Notes under the pieces: generated by a model
Seen by the model: the letters and a program-made list of their open reading frames with translations, nothing else
The model's database searches: none
What the model was told of the DNA's origin: nothing
Made by a program: the position numbers and the translations under genes
Shown here: positions 25,916 to 33,742 of the stretch, in pieces
Numbering within the stretch: the stretch's first letter is position 1
Layout: every line of letters begins with the position of its first letter
Assembly (NCBI RefSeq): GCF_036226605.1
Contig: NZ_CP109000.1
Coordinates: forward strand, 2,848,501-2,912,500
Direction: 5' to 3'
Source: Streptomyces sp. NBC_00704
Lineage (GTDB): Bacteria; Actinomycetota; Actinomycetes; Streptomycetales; Streptomycetaceae
DNA: 64,000 bases

Positions 25916-27793
25916 TCACAGATGGCGGCGTCGGGTGGAGACGTGCCGTTCGTACAGCTCACGTGCCTTCACCGCGGACGCTCGGGTCGCGGTCTCGGCC
26001 ACAGGTACATCCCACCAGGCCTGCGCCGGCGGCGGGCCCGACACAGTGTCGGCCGTTTCGGTCTCGACGTAGACACATGTGGGAGTGTCGGCGCGCCGCG
26101 CCTCGGCGAGGGCCTCGCGCAGTTCGCGGACGGTCTTCGCGCGCAGCACGCGCATGCCGAGGCTGGCCACGTTGGCGGCCAGGTCGACGGGCAGCGGGGC
26201 CCCGGTGAACGTGCCGTCGTCCGCGGTGTAGCGGTAGGCCGTGCCGAACCGCTCGCCGCCCACCGACTCCGACAGGCCGCCGATCGACGCGTAGCCGTGG
26301 TTCTGCACGAGCAGGATCTTGATCGCGATCCCCTCCTGCACGGCCGTCACGATCTCCGTGGGCATCATCAGGTACGTGCCGTCGCCGACCAGCGCCCAGA
26401 CGTTGCGCTCGGGCGCGGCCAGCTTCACACCGATGGCGGCCGGGATCTCGTACCCCATGCAGGAGTAGCCGTATTCCAGGTGGTACTGGTCCCGCGAGCG
26501 CGCCCGCCACAGCTTGTGCAGGTCGCCGGGGAGCGAGCCGGCCGCGTTGATGATCACGTCCGACTCGTCGGCGAGGGCGTCGAGCGCGCCGAGCACCTGC
26601 GCCTGGGTGGGGCGCACGTCGGGCTCGTCCGCCTCGTAGCAGGCGTCGACGCGCTGCTCCCAGCGCTCCTTGTCCTCGCCGTACTCGGTGACGTAGGCGT
26701 CGGCGACCCGGTGTCCGTGCGTGCGCAGCGCCCCGGTCAGCGCCTCCAGTGCGCTGCGGGCGTCCGCGACCAGCGGGAGGCCGGCGAGCTTGTGGCCGTC
26801 GAAGGAGGCGATGTTGAGGTTGAGGAAGCGGACGCCGTCGCCCTGGAACAGGGTGTTGGAGGCGGTGGTGAAGTCGGTGTAGCGGGTGCCGACGCCGATG
26901 ACCAGGTCGGCGGTGCGGGCCAGTTCGTCGGCGGTCGCGGTGCCGGTGTGGCCGACGCCGCCCACGTCCTGGGGGTGGTCGTGGCGCAGCGAGCCCTTGC
27001 CGGCCTGGGTGGAGGCGACGGGGATGCCGGTGGCCTCGGCGAACTCGGCGAGGGCCTCCTCGGCGCGGCTGTGGTGGACTCCGCCGCCCGCGACGACGAG
27101 GGGCCGGCGGGCCGCGCGGACCGCCCGGACGGCCTCGGCGAGTTCGGCCGGGTCGGCGCCGGGCCGGCGGACGGTCCAGGTGCGCTCGGCGAAGAACTCG
27201 TCGGGCCAGTCGTCAGCCTCGGCCTGGACGTCCTGGGGCAGCGCGAGGGTGACCGCGCCCGTCTCCACCGGGTCGGTGAGCACGCGCATCGCCTGGAGCG
27301 CCGCCGGGATCAGGGCCTCGGGGCGGGTGACGCGGTCGAAGTACCGCGACACCGGCCGCAGGCAGTCGTTGACGGACACGTCGCCCGCGTAGGGGACTTC
27401 GAGCTGCTGGAGCACCGGGTCGGCCACGCGGGTCGCGAAGACGTCGCCGGGCAGCAGGAGCACCGGGATGTGGTTGACGGTGGCGAGGGCGGCGCCGGTG
27501 ACCAGGTTGGTCGCGCCGGGGCCGATGGACGTCGTCACCGCGTGGGTGGACAGGCGGTTCGACTGGCGGGCGTAGCCGACGGCCGCGTGCACCATGGACT
27601 GCTCGTTGCGTCCCTGGTGGAAGGGCATCTCGTCGCCGTACTCGACCAGCGCCTGGCCGAGGCCGGCCACGTTGCCGTGGCCGAAGATGCCCCACGTCGC
27701 GCCGATCAGCCGCTGCCGTACGCCGTCGCGCTCGGTGTACTGCGCGGCCAGGAAGCGCACCAGCGCCTGGGCCACGGTGAGCCTCGTGGTCAT
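25916..27793 (-). CDS. iolD: 3D-trihydroxycyclohexane-1,2-dione acylhydrolase (decyclizing)
   Basis: A 625-residue thiamine diphosphate enzyme that opens the inositol-derived ring to 5-deoxyglucuronate. FHQGRNEQSMVHAAVGYARQ contains the glutamate that activates the cofactor. VGDGTYLMMPTEIVTA followed by LLVQNHGYASIGGL gives the GDG-N cofactor/magnesium motif. The length is that of IolD, longer than acetolactate synthase. The start forms an ATGA overlap with the end of iolB (27790-27793). Confidence 0.94.
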   Translation of the reverse strand: MTTRLTVAQALVRFLAAQYTERDGVRQRLIGATWGIFGHGNVAGLGQALVEYGDEMPFHQGRNEQSMVHAAVGYARQSNRLSTHAVTTSIGPGATNLVTGAALATVNHIPVLLLPGDVFATRVADPVLQQLEVPYAGDVSVNDCLRPVSRYFDRVTRPEALIPAALQAMRVLTDPVETGAVTLALPQDVQAEADDWPDEFFAERTWTVRRPGADPAELAEAVRAVRAARRPLVVAGGGVHHSRAEEALAEFAEATGIPVASTQAGKGSLRHDHPQDVGGVGHTGTATADELARTADLVIGVGTRYTDFTTASNTLFQGDGVRFLNLNIASFDGHKLAGLPLVADARSALEALTGALRTHGHRVADAYVTEYGEDKERWEQRVDACYEADEPDVRPTQAQVLGALDALADESDVIINAAGSLPGDLHKLWRARSRDQYHLEYGYSCMGYEIPAAIGVKLAAPERNVWALVGDGTYLMMPTEIVTAVQEGIAIKILLVQNHGYASIGGLSESVGGERFGTAYRYTADDGTFTGAPLPVDLAANVASLGMRVLRAKTVRELREALAEARRADTPTCVYVETETADTVSGPPPAQAWWDVPVAETATRASAVKARELYERHVSTRRRHL

Positions 27794-28635
27794 CGGTAAC
27801 CCCCTTCTGCGTGGGCCGGGTGGAAGCAGATCCGCCACTCGCGGGTCTCGCCCGGACCGGCCATGACGTTGAGGTAGTACATGGCGTGGCCGGGCTGGGC
27901 GATCGACGGGCCGTGCCAGCCGTCGGGGACGAGGACGGCGTCGCCGGAGCGGACCTCGGCGAGGACGTCGGAGCCGCCCTCGCGGGAGGGCGACACGCGC
28001 TGGTAGCCGGACCCGTGCGGGCCGTCGATCTCGAAGTAGTAGATCTCCTCGAGCTCGGCCTCCTCGCCCGGCCGGTGCTCGTCGTGCTTGTGCGGCGGGT
28101 ACGAGGACCAGTTGCCGCCGGGGGTGATCACCTCGACGGCGATGAGCCTGTCGCAGTCGAAGGCGTCGGCGGAGGCGAAGTTGCGCACCAGACGGGCGCA
28201 GTTGCCGCTGCCGCGCTCTTCGACGGGGACCTCCGGCGCGGGGCCGTAGCGGGCGGGGAGTCGTCGCTCGCACTTCGCTCCTGCCAGGGCGAAGCGGCCT
28301 CCCGCGCCGGAGGCGATCTGGACCCGGGCGTCGCGGGGAACGTACGCGAAGTCGGAGACCGACGCGAACACCGTTTCCCTGCCCAGGAGTTGGAACTCGT
28401 TTTCGTCAGTGCGCACGGTACATCCGCCTGCCAGCGGAAGGACGATCCACTCGCTGTCACCGGTGGTGAAGGTGTGGGCCGCGCCCGGCTCCAGCTCGAC
28501 GACGCGCAGGCTGCAGTAGTCCCAGCCGGCCCGTTCGGGGTCGATGTCGAGCGTGTAGCGGTCGCCGGCGGTCGTGCCGTGCGGGAGGTGGAGGTCGGGG
28601 ACGTGCGGCTCGGGGTGCGGCTCTCGGTGCGTCAT
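27790..28635 (-). CDS. iolB: 5-deoxy-glucuronate isomerase
   Basis: A 281-residue bicupin that isomerises 5-deoxyglucuronate to 2-deoxy-5-keto-gluconate. GDSEWIVLPLAGGCTV in the first cupin and SSYPPHKHDEHRPGEEAELEEIYYFEI in the second (His, His and Glu metal ligands) match IolB. The gene lies between iolD (overlapping by four bases) and the aldolase (seven bases). It feeds the kinase IolC encoded at the head of the operon. Confidence 0.94.
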   Translation of the reverse strand: MTHREPHPEPHVPDLHLPHGTTAGDRYTLDIDPERAGWDYCSLRVVELEPGAAHTFTTGDSEWIVLPLAGGCTVRTDENEFQLLGRETVFASVSDFAYVPRDARVQIASGAGGRFALAGAKCERRLPARYGPAPEVPVEERGSGNCARLVRNFASADAFDCDRLIAVEVITPGGNWSSYPPHKHDEHRPGEEAELEEIYYFEIDGPHGSGYQRVSPSREGGSDVLAEVRSGDAVLVPDGWHGPSIAQPGHAMYYLNVMAGPGETREWRICFHPAHAEGGYR

Positions 28636-28642
28636 GCGGCCC

Positions 28643-29536
28643 TCACAGGAGTCCTACGGCGATGTCCACGGCGGCGGCGACGTCCCCGTCCGGCGGGTAG
28701 AGCAGCGAACGGCCGACCACCAGGCCCTGGACGGTGGGCAGTTGCAGCGCCCCGCGCCACTTCTCGTACGCGACGTCCTGTTCCTCGGCGGAGCCGCCGA
28801 CCTCGCCGCCCAGCAGCACGGCGGGCAGGGTCGAGGTCTGCATGACCTCGGCCATGTCGTCGGGGTTGTCGGTGACCGGGACCTTCAGCCAGGTGTAGGC
28901 GGAGGTGCCGCCGAGGCCGGAGGCGATGGCGATCGACCGGGTGACGGCCTCGGCGGACAGGTCGTTGCGCAGCCTGCCGTCGGGGCCGCGCCGGCTGATG
29001 AACGGCTCGACGAAGAGCGGGAGTCTGCGGGCGGCCATGTCGTCGACGGCGCGGGCGGTGGTCTCCAGGGTGGTGAGGGAGCCCGGGTCGTCGTAGTCGA
29101 CGCGCAGCAGCAGCTTGCCCGCGTCGAAGTGGAGCCGCTCGATGTCCTCGGCGCGGTGGCCGGTGAAGCGGTCGTCCAGCTCGAAGACGGCGCCCTGGAG
29201 GCCGCCGCGGTTCATCGAGCCCATGACGACCTTGCCGTCGAGGGCCCCGAGCAGCAGCAGGTCGTCGAGGATGTCGGCGGTCGCGAGGACGCCGTCGACT
29301 CCCGGCCGGGACAGCGCGAGGCAGAGCCGTTCGAGCAGGTCGGCGCGGTTGGCCATGGCCAGCCTGGCCCCGCCGACGCCGAGCGCGCCGCGGGCCGGAT
29401 GGTCGGCGGCGACGATCATCAGCCGGCCGGAGTCGCCCAGCAGCGGGCGGCGCGGGCGGCGGGCGGCCGCCTCGGCGATCGCCTCGGGGTGCCGCGTGCG
29501 CAGCCGGACGAGTTCGCTGACGTCGACGTTCGTCAC
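28643..29536 (-). CDS. DeoC/LacD-like (beta/alpha)8 aldolase, probable IolJ-type step
   Basis: A 297-residue predicted TIM-barrel protein of the Cgl0159/DeoC-LacD type (LMIVAADHPARG, GVLATADILDDLLL, KLLLRVDYDDPG, YTWLKVPV, AVLLGGEVGG). Its place between iolC and iolB and the absence of a recognisable IolJ suggest it splits 2-deoxy-5-keto-6-phosphogluconate into dihydroxyacetone phosphate and malonate semialdehyde. That role is inferred from context. Starts with GTG in a GTGA overlap with the end of iolC. Confidence 0.75.
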   Translation of the reverse strand: MTNVDVSELVRLRTRHPEAIAEAAARRPRRPLLGDSGRLMIVAADHPARGALGVGGARLAMANRADLLERLCLALSRPGVDGVLATADILDDLLLLGALDGKVVMGSMNRGGLQGAVFELDDRFTGHRAEDIERLHFDAGKLLLRVDYDDPGSLTTLETTARAVDDMAARRLPLFVEPFISRRGPDGRLRNDLSAEAVTRSIAIASGLGGTSAYTWLKVPVTDNPDDMAEVMQTSTLPAVLLGGEVGGSAEEQDVAYEKWRGALQLPTVQGLVVGRSLLYPPDGDVAAAVDIAVGLL

Positions 29537-30501
29537 AGGACGGCCCCCGCCTCGATCGCGGCTTCCACTTCGTCCGGCGTGGGCATGGCGGAGGAGCACT
29601 CCAGACGGGAGGCGACGATGGCGCCGGCCGCGTTGGCGTGGCGCATGGTCTTCTCCAGGTCCCAGCCGGCGAGCAGGCCGTGGCAGAGGGAGCCGCCGAA
29701 CGCGTCCCCCGCGCCGAGGCCGTTGAGGACCTCGACCGGCAGCGGCGGCACCTCGGCCGACTCGCCCGCGCGGCTGACGGCGAGGACGCCCTTGGGGCCC
29801 TGCTTCACCACGGCGAGTTCGACTCCGGCGTCCAGCAGCGCCTGCGCCGCGGCCCGCGGCTCGCGCACGCCGGTGGCGACCTCGACCTCGTCGAGGTTGC
29901 CGACCGCGACCGTGGCGTGCTTGAGGGCCTCGGCGTAGAACGGGCGGGCGACCTCGGCCGGGTCGCCCCCGGCGGGGTCCTTCCAGAACATCGGCCGCCA
30001 GTCGAGGTCGAAGACCGTGATGCCGGCCTTGGCCCGGTGGGCGAGGGCGGCGAGGGTCGCCGTGCGGCTGGGCTCCTCGCTCAGGCCGGTGCCGGTGACC
30101 CAGAAGACCCGGGTCTCGCGGACGGCGTCGAGGTCCAGCTCGTGGGCGTCGATCTCCAGGTCCGGCGCCTTGGGCCGGCGGTAGAAGTACAGCGGGAAGT
30201 CGTCCGGCGGGAAGATCTCGCAGAAGGTGACCGGCGTCGGCAGTCCGGGCACGCCCGTGACCCAGCGGTCGTCCACGCCGAAGCCGCGCAGCGCCTCGTG
30301 CACATACGTGCCGAAGGGGTCGTCGCCGGTGCGGGAGATCACCGCCGTCTCCCGGCCGAGACGGGCCGCGGCGACGGCCACGTTGGTCGCCGACCCGCCC
30401 AGGAACTTCCCGAAGGACGTGACCTGCGGGAGGGGGACACCCGTTTGCAGCGGATAGAGGTCCACTCCGATCCGCCCCATGGTGATCAGGTCGTACGCCA
30501 T
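29533..30501 (-). CDS. iolC: 5-dehydro-2-deoxygluconokinase
   Basis: A 322-residue PfkB-family kinase. GKFLGGSATNVAVAAARLG is the first family signature and VLNGLGAGDAFGGSLCHG the second, whose Asp is the catalytic base. It phosphorylates 2-deoxy-5-keto-gluconate in inositol catabolism. ATG 30501 has GAAGGGAA upstream. It heads the leftward operon iolC - aldolase - iolB - iolD - iolA, in which every junction is an overlap or a gap under 20 bases. Confidence 0.93.
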   Translation of the reverse strand: MAYDLITMGRIGVDLYPLQTGVPLPQVTSFGKFLGGSATNVAVAAARLGRETAVISRTGDDPFGTYVHEALRGFGVDDRWVTGVPGLPTPVTFCEIFPPDDFPLYFYRRPKAPDLEIDAHELDLDAVRETRVFWVTGTGLSEEPSRTATLAALAHRAKAGITVFDLDWRPMFWKDPAGGDPAEVARPFYAEALKHATVAVGNLDEVEVATGVREPRAAAQALLDAGVELAVVKQGPKGVLAVSRAGESAEVPPLPVEVLNGLGAGDAFGGSLCHGLLAGWDLEKTMRHANAAGAIVASRLECSSAMPTPDEVEAAIEAGAVL

Positions 30502-30585
30502 CGAGTTCCCTTCACAGTCGGCCCGGCCCCGGAAAGACCGCCCACGGCACGTCCGCGGCGCACGTCCCGTATCGGCTCTCACGGC

Positions 30586-30615
30586 TTTCTAGCCCCGCAC
30601 GCCGGACCCTGTCAA
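30586..30615 (-). promoter_or_regulatory. Predicted promoter of the iolC operon
   Basis: On the - strand, a perfect TTGACA (30615-30610), an 18-base spacer and TAGAAA (30591-30586) form a housekeeping-type promoter about 85 bases before the iolC start. Confidence 0.55.
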
Positions 30616-30620
30616 TGTTT

Positions 30621-30630
30621 TGTCCAGACA
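30621..30630. promoter_or_regulatory. TGTC-N2-GACA inverted repeat between divergent iol promoters
   Basis: TGTCCAGACA lies directly behind the leftward -35 box and 13 bases before the rightward one. It resembles GntR-type operators and is one base from the IolR site pattern I recall for corynebacteria. No regulator gene is adjacent. Confidence 0.4.
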
Positions 30631-30643
30631 TTCGGACCAGCCC

Positions 30644-30649
30644 TTGACA
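30644..30649 (+). promoter_or_regulatory. -35 box of the rightward iolE-like gene; possible leaderless start
   Basis: A perfect TTGACA lies 30 bases before the ATG at 30680. A -10 placed at normal spacing would fall at about 30667-30672 (weak sequence) and put the transcript start on or next to the ATG. No ribosome-binding site precedes that ATG, which supports leaderless translation. Confidence 0.35.
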
Positions 30650-30679
30650 CCCCTGGGGCGAGACTTCACGCTGACCGCC

Positions 30680-31597
30680 ATGACGTCGTTGTCTCCCGAA
30701 TCCTCACTCTCCCGCATCCGGATCGGATCGGCCCCCGACAGCTGGGGCGTCTGGTTCCCGGACGATCCCGCCCAGGTCCCCTGGCAGCGCTTCCTGGACG
30801 AGGTCGCGCAGTCCGGCTACGAGTGGATCGAGCTGGGCCCCTACGGGTACCTGCCGACCGATCCCGCGGTCCTCGCCGAGGAGACGGCGAAGCGCGGGCT
30901 GAAGGTGTCGGCGGGCACGGTCTTCACCGGCCTGCACCACGGCGAGGCCGTGTGGGAGAAGACCTGGGCCCATGTCGCGGACAACGCGGTCCTCGCCCAG
31001 GCGATGGGGGCGCGCCACCTCGTCGTGATCCCGTCGTTCTGGCGGGACGACAAGACCGGCGACGTCCTGGAACCGGACACCCTGACCCCCGAGCAGTGGC
31101 GCAACCTGACCTCGCTGACCGAGCGGCTGGGCAGGGAGGTGCGGGAGCGGTACGGCTTGCAGATCGTCGTCCACCCGCACGCCGACACCCACATCGACAG
31201 CGAGGAGAACGTCGCCCGCTTCCTGGACGGCACCGACTCCGGCCTGGTCTCGCTGTGCCTGGACACCGGGCACTACGCGTACTGCGGCGGCGACAGCGTC
31301 AAGCTGATCGAGACCTACGGGGAGCGCATCGGCTACCTGCACCTCAAGCAGGTCGACCCGCGGATCCTGGCGGACGTGCGGGCGAAGGGGACGCCGTTCG
31401 GGCCGGCCGTGGCCCAGGGCGTGATGTGCGAGCCCCCCACCGGGGTGCCCGCGCTGGGACCGGTCCTGGAGGCCGCGCAGAAACTCGACGTGGACCTGTT
31501 CGCGATCGTCGAGCAGGACATGTACCCGTGCGCACCGGACACCCCGCTCCCCATCGCGCAGCGCACCCGGGCGTTCCTGCGGTCCTGCGGGGCGTAG
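30680..31597 (+). CDS. IolE/IolI-like sugar isomerase/dehydratase (xylose isomerase-like TIM barrel)
   Basis: A 305-residue AP-endonuclease-2-type TIM barrel. IRIGSAPDSWGVWF opens the domain. Likely metal ligands are in IVVHPHADTHID, LCLDTGHYAYCGGD, YLHLKQVD and FAIVEQDM. In inositol clusters such proteins are inosose dehydratases (IolE) or isomerases (IolI/IolH); the sequence does not decide. It is transcribed away from the iolC operon and shares its promoter region. A perfect terminator follows. Confidence 0.75.
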   Translation: MTSLSPESSLSRIRIGSAPDSWGVWFPDDPAQVPWQRFLDEVAQSGYEWIELGPYGYLPTDPAVLAEETAKRGLKVSAGTVFTGLHHGEAVWEKTWAHVADNAVLAQAMGARHLVVIPSFWRDDKTGDVLEPDTLTPEQWRNLTSLTERLGREVRERYGLQIVVHPHADTHIDSEENVARFLDGTDSGLVSLCLDTGHYAYCGGDSVKLIETYGERIGYLHLKQVDPRILADVRAKGTPFGPAVAQGVMCEPPTGVPALGPVLEAAQKLDVDLFAIVEQDMYPCAPDTPLPIAQRTRAFLRSCGA

Positions 31598-31632
31598 GGC
31601 GGCCCGCAGGGCGGCCGCCCGGCCGCACCGTC

Positions 31633-31665
31633 CCGCGGGACCCGTGAGCCCCACGGGTCCCGCGG
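31633..31665 (+). terminator. Terminator after the IolE-like gene
   Basis: A perfect 14-bp stem (31633-31646 with 31652-31665) with a five-base loop, 35 bases after the stop codon. Confidence 0.8.
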
Positions 31666-31690
31666 GGCGGTCGCGCCCCGGGCGTCGCCT

Positions 31691-31766
31691 GTGTCACGCG
31701 TGTCACGAACACCGCCCTTCCGTCACACATGTCGCGGGTACGCGGCTCTCTTGTCACCGTCTGTCA
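31691..31766. repeat. Cluster of TGTCAC/TGTCA repeats
   Basis: TGTCAC or close variants recur near 31690, 31700, 31714, 31752 and 31762, including a direct CGTGTCACG repeat, upstream of the small HTH gene. This may be an autoregulatory site. Confidence 0.35.
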
Positions 31767-31890
31767 ACAGCCGCTTCCGGTCGGTCACCGCGCGTCGTTC
31801 ACGGGGCACTTGCCTGCTGATCGCCAGCGCGCGCCGGGCTCCCCCCGGCGGCCTCCCGGCCGCCGCCCCGCGCGCAGGAGGGTGCGGCTC

Positions 31891-32091
31891 ATGACCGACC
31901 GAAGGCTCTGGTCCTACAAGGAGATCGCGGCGCACATCAAGGTGCAGCCGGACACCGTACGGTCCTACCGCAAACACGGGCTGCTGCCCGCGCCCGACCA
32001 CGTCGAGGGCGGCAAGCCCTACTGGTACGCCGACACCGTCCGCGCCTGGGTCGCCTCCCGCCCGGGCAACAGAGGACGCGCCCTCGACTGA
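31891..32091 (+). CDS. Small MerR/AlpA-like helix-turn-helix protein
   Basis: A 66-residue protein that is almost entirely a winged HTH: WSYKEIAAHIKVQPDTVRSYRKHGLLPAPDHV followed by GGKPYWYADTVRAWVASRPG. This is the MerR/excisionase-like fold without an effector domain. AGGAGGG lies nine bases before the ATG. Upstream TGTCAC repeats could be its own operator. It is an isolated gene between the inositol cluster and a convergent alcohol dehydrogenase. A partial hairpin spans the two stops. Confidence 0.8.
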   Translation: MTDRRLWSYKEIAAHIKVQPDTVRSYRKHGLLPAPDHVEGGKPYWYADTVRAWVASRPGNRGRALD

Positions 32092-32123
32092 CCGGCCCGG
32101 CCCGGAGCGGCCCCGGCGGGCGG

Positions 32124-33167
32124 TCAGGCCCACGGCTCGACGACCGTCACCCCCGCGCCGGGGGCCGTGCCCAGGGCCGCGAGCGCCGCCGGGGCCGCGT
32201 CCAGCGGGATCGTCGAGGTCACGAGGAGGTCCGGGCGCAGCGCCCCCGAGCGGACCAGCTCCAGCATGCCGGGATAGGCGTGGGCGGCCATGCCGTGACT
32301 GCCCAGCAGCTCCAGTTCCAGCGCGACGGCGCGGGCCAGCGGGACGGCGGTGAGGCCGTCGCCCGAAGGCAGCAGCCCGACCTGGACGTGCCGGCCCCGG
32401 CGGCGCAGCCCGTTCACGGAGGCGGCACAGGTGGCGGGCGAGCCGAGGGCGTCGAGCGAGAGATGCGCGCCGCCGCCGGTCAGCTCGCGCACCGCCGCCG
32501 CCGTGTCCGGAACGCGGGCCGCGTCCACGCACTCCGCCGCGCCGAACCGGCGCGCCAGCTCCAGGGCCCGCGGCGAGACGTCCACCGCGACCACCCGCGC
32601 CCCGCTCGCCGCCGCGATCATCACCGCCGACAGGCCGACGCCGCCGCAGCCGTGCACCGCCACCCACTCCCCCGCCGCGAGCCGGCCCTGCCGCACGACG
32701 GCCCGGAACGCCGTGGCGAACCGGCAGCCGAGGGAGGCGGCGGTGGCGTACGACAGGCCGTCCGGGATCGCGACGAGGTTGACGTCGGCGTGGTCCAGGG
32801 CCACGTACTGGGCGAACGAGCCCCAGTGCGTGAAGCCGGGCTGGGTCTGGCGTTCGCACACCTGGTGATCGCCGGCCGCGCACGACGGGCAGCCGCCGCA
32901 GCCGCACACGAAGGGCACGGTGACCCGGTCGCCGGGCTTCCAGCCGGTGACCCGGGGCCCCACCTCCGCGACCACCCCGGCGAGTTCGTGTCCGGGGACG
33001 TGCGGCAGCACGATGTCCGGGTCGTGGCCCACCCAGCCGTGCCAGTCGCTGCGGCACAGGCCGGTGGCCTCGACGCGCACCACCACACCGTGCTCCGCGG
33101 GGCGGGGGTCGGGCAGCTCCCGCACCTCGGCCGGCTCCCCGAACCGCTCGAACACCACAGCCCGCAT
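32124..33167 (-). CDS. Zinc-dependent alcohol dehydrogenase
   Basis: A 347-residue medium-chain dehydrogenase. Catalytic zinc ligands lie in TGLCRSDWHG and GHELAG. CGCGGCPSCAAGDHQVC holds the four structural-zinc Cys. HGCGGVGLSAVMIAAASGA is the NAD(P)-binding motif. It resembles the alcohol dehydrogenases that act on primary or aromatic alcohols; the substrate is unknown. It is a single gene, convergent with the HTH gene and divergent from the copper genes. Confidence 0.88.
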   Translation of the reverse strand: MRAVVFERFGEPAEVRELPDPRPAEHGVVVRVEATGLCRSDWHGWVGHDPDIVLPHVPGHELAGVVAEVGPRVTGWKPGDRVTVPFVCGCGGCPSCAAGDHQVCERQTQPGFTHWGSFAQYVALDHADVNLVAIPDGLSYATAASLGCRFATAFRAVVRQGRLAAGEWVAVHGCGGVGLSAVMIAAASGARVVAVDVSPRALELARRFGAAECVDAARVPDTAAAVRELTGGGAHLSLDALGSPATCAASVNGLRRRGRHVQVGLLPSGDGLTAVPLARAVALELELLGSHGMAAHAYPGMLELVRSGALRPDLLVTSTIPLDAAPAALAALGTAPGAGVTVVEPWA

Positions 33168-33270
33168 ACGCCCTCGCCCCGCTTCCGCTCGCGCCGCGTC
33201 TCCTCGCCGAAGATCTCCGCGAACGCTAGCCGCGTCGGCCCGTCCTGTCGCCGCCACGCCGGGACGCCTC

Positions 33271-33298
33271 TTGGAGAAATACCCCCTAGGGGTATAGT
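33271..33298 (+). promoter_or_regulatory. Promoter of the copper operon
   Basis: TTGGAG (33271-33276), a 16-base spacer and TATAGT (33293-33298, five of six bases of the -10 consensus) lie about 65 bases before the chaperone start. The CsoR-type palindrome sits inside this promoter. Confidence 0.6.
33279..33295. promoter_or_regulatory. CsoR-type copper operator
   Basis: ATACCCC, three bases, then GGGGTAT: a perfect inverted repeat matching the known CsoR operator pattern (TACCC...GGGTA). It covers the spacer and -10 box, so CsoR bound without copper would block transcription and Cu(I) would release it. No csoR gene is in the window. Confidence 0.85.
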
Positions 33299-33362
33299 CT
33301 CGAAGCAACGGGAGACCCCTCGCGGCCCCGCCCGCCCCACCTGCCTCCACGAGGAGAACGAC

Positions 33363-33602
33363 ATGACCGCACAGACCGACACCCCGGGCTCCGTCACCAC
33401 CGTCTACAAGGTGAACGGCATGAGCTGCGGCCACTGCGAGGGCGCCGTCTCCGGCGAGCTCTCGGAGCTGGCCGGTGTCAGCTCGGTGAAGGCCGTCGCC
33501 TCGACCGGCGAGGTCACGGTCGTCTCCGCCGAGGCGCTCGACGAGGCCGCGGTGCGCGCCGCCGTGGACGAGGCCGGCTTCGAGCTGGCCGGCCGGGCCT
33601 GA
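33363..33602 (+). CDS. copZ: CopZ-like copper chaperone
   Basis: A 79-residue single heavy-metal-associated domain. VNGMSCGHCEGAVSGEL holds the Cu(I)-binding CxxC; the ferredoxin-like fold follows. It binds cytoplasmic copper and hands it to the ATPase encoded next. GAGGAGAA precedes the ATG. The CsoR-type operator upstream makes copper induction very likely. Confidence 0.9.
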   Translation: MTAQTDTPGSVTTVYKVNGMSCGHCEGAVSGELSELAGVSSVKAVASTGEVTVVSAEALDEAAVRAAVDEAGFELAGRA

Positions 33603-33680
33603 GGCCCGCCCCCCGGCGCCCCGCTGCGCCGCCCCCGCCGCGCCCGAGCGCGGCCCGAGGGAACCCTTCCTCCGCCCGCC

Positions 33681-33719
33681 GGGCCGTACCGACCAGCTGA
33701 TACTGGTTCCGTACGGCCC
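33681..33719 (+). terminator. Imperfect hairpin between copZ and copA
   Basis: GGGCCGTAC and its complement, extended by GACCAG/CTGGT with a small mismatch, form a hairpin of about 15 bp in the 140-base gap. It could partly terminate transcription so that more chaperone than pump is made. It could also protect the copZ message. Confidence 0.5.
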
Positions 33720-33742
33720 GGCCCGCTTCCTGGAGCACGGAC

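Noticed and set aside
27794..28273. N-terminal extension of IolD
   Set aside because: The extra residues overlap the well-supported iolB gene. The ATG at 27793 begins the normal IolD sequence with an ATGA overlap.
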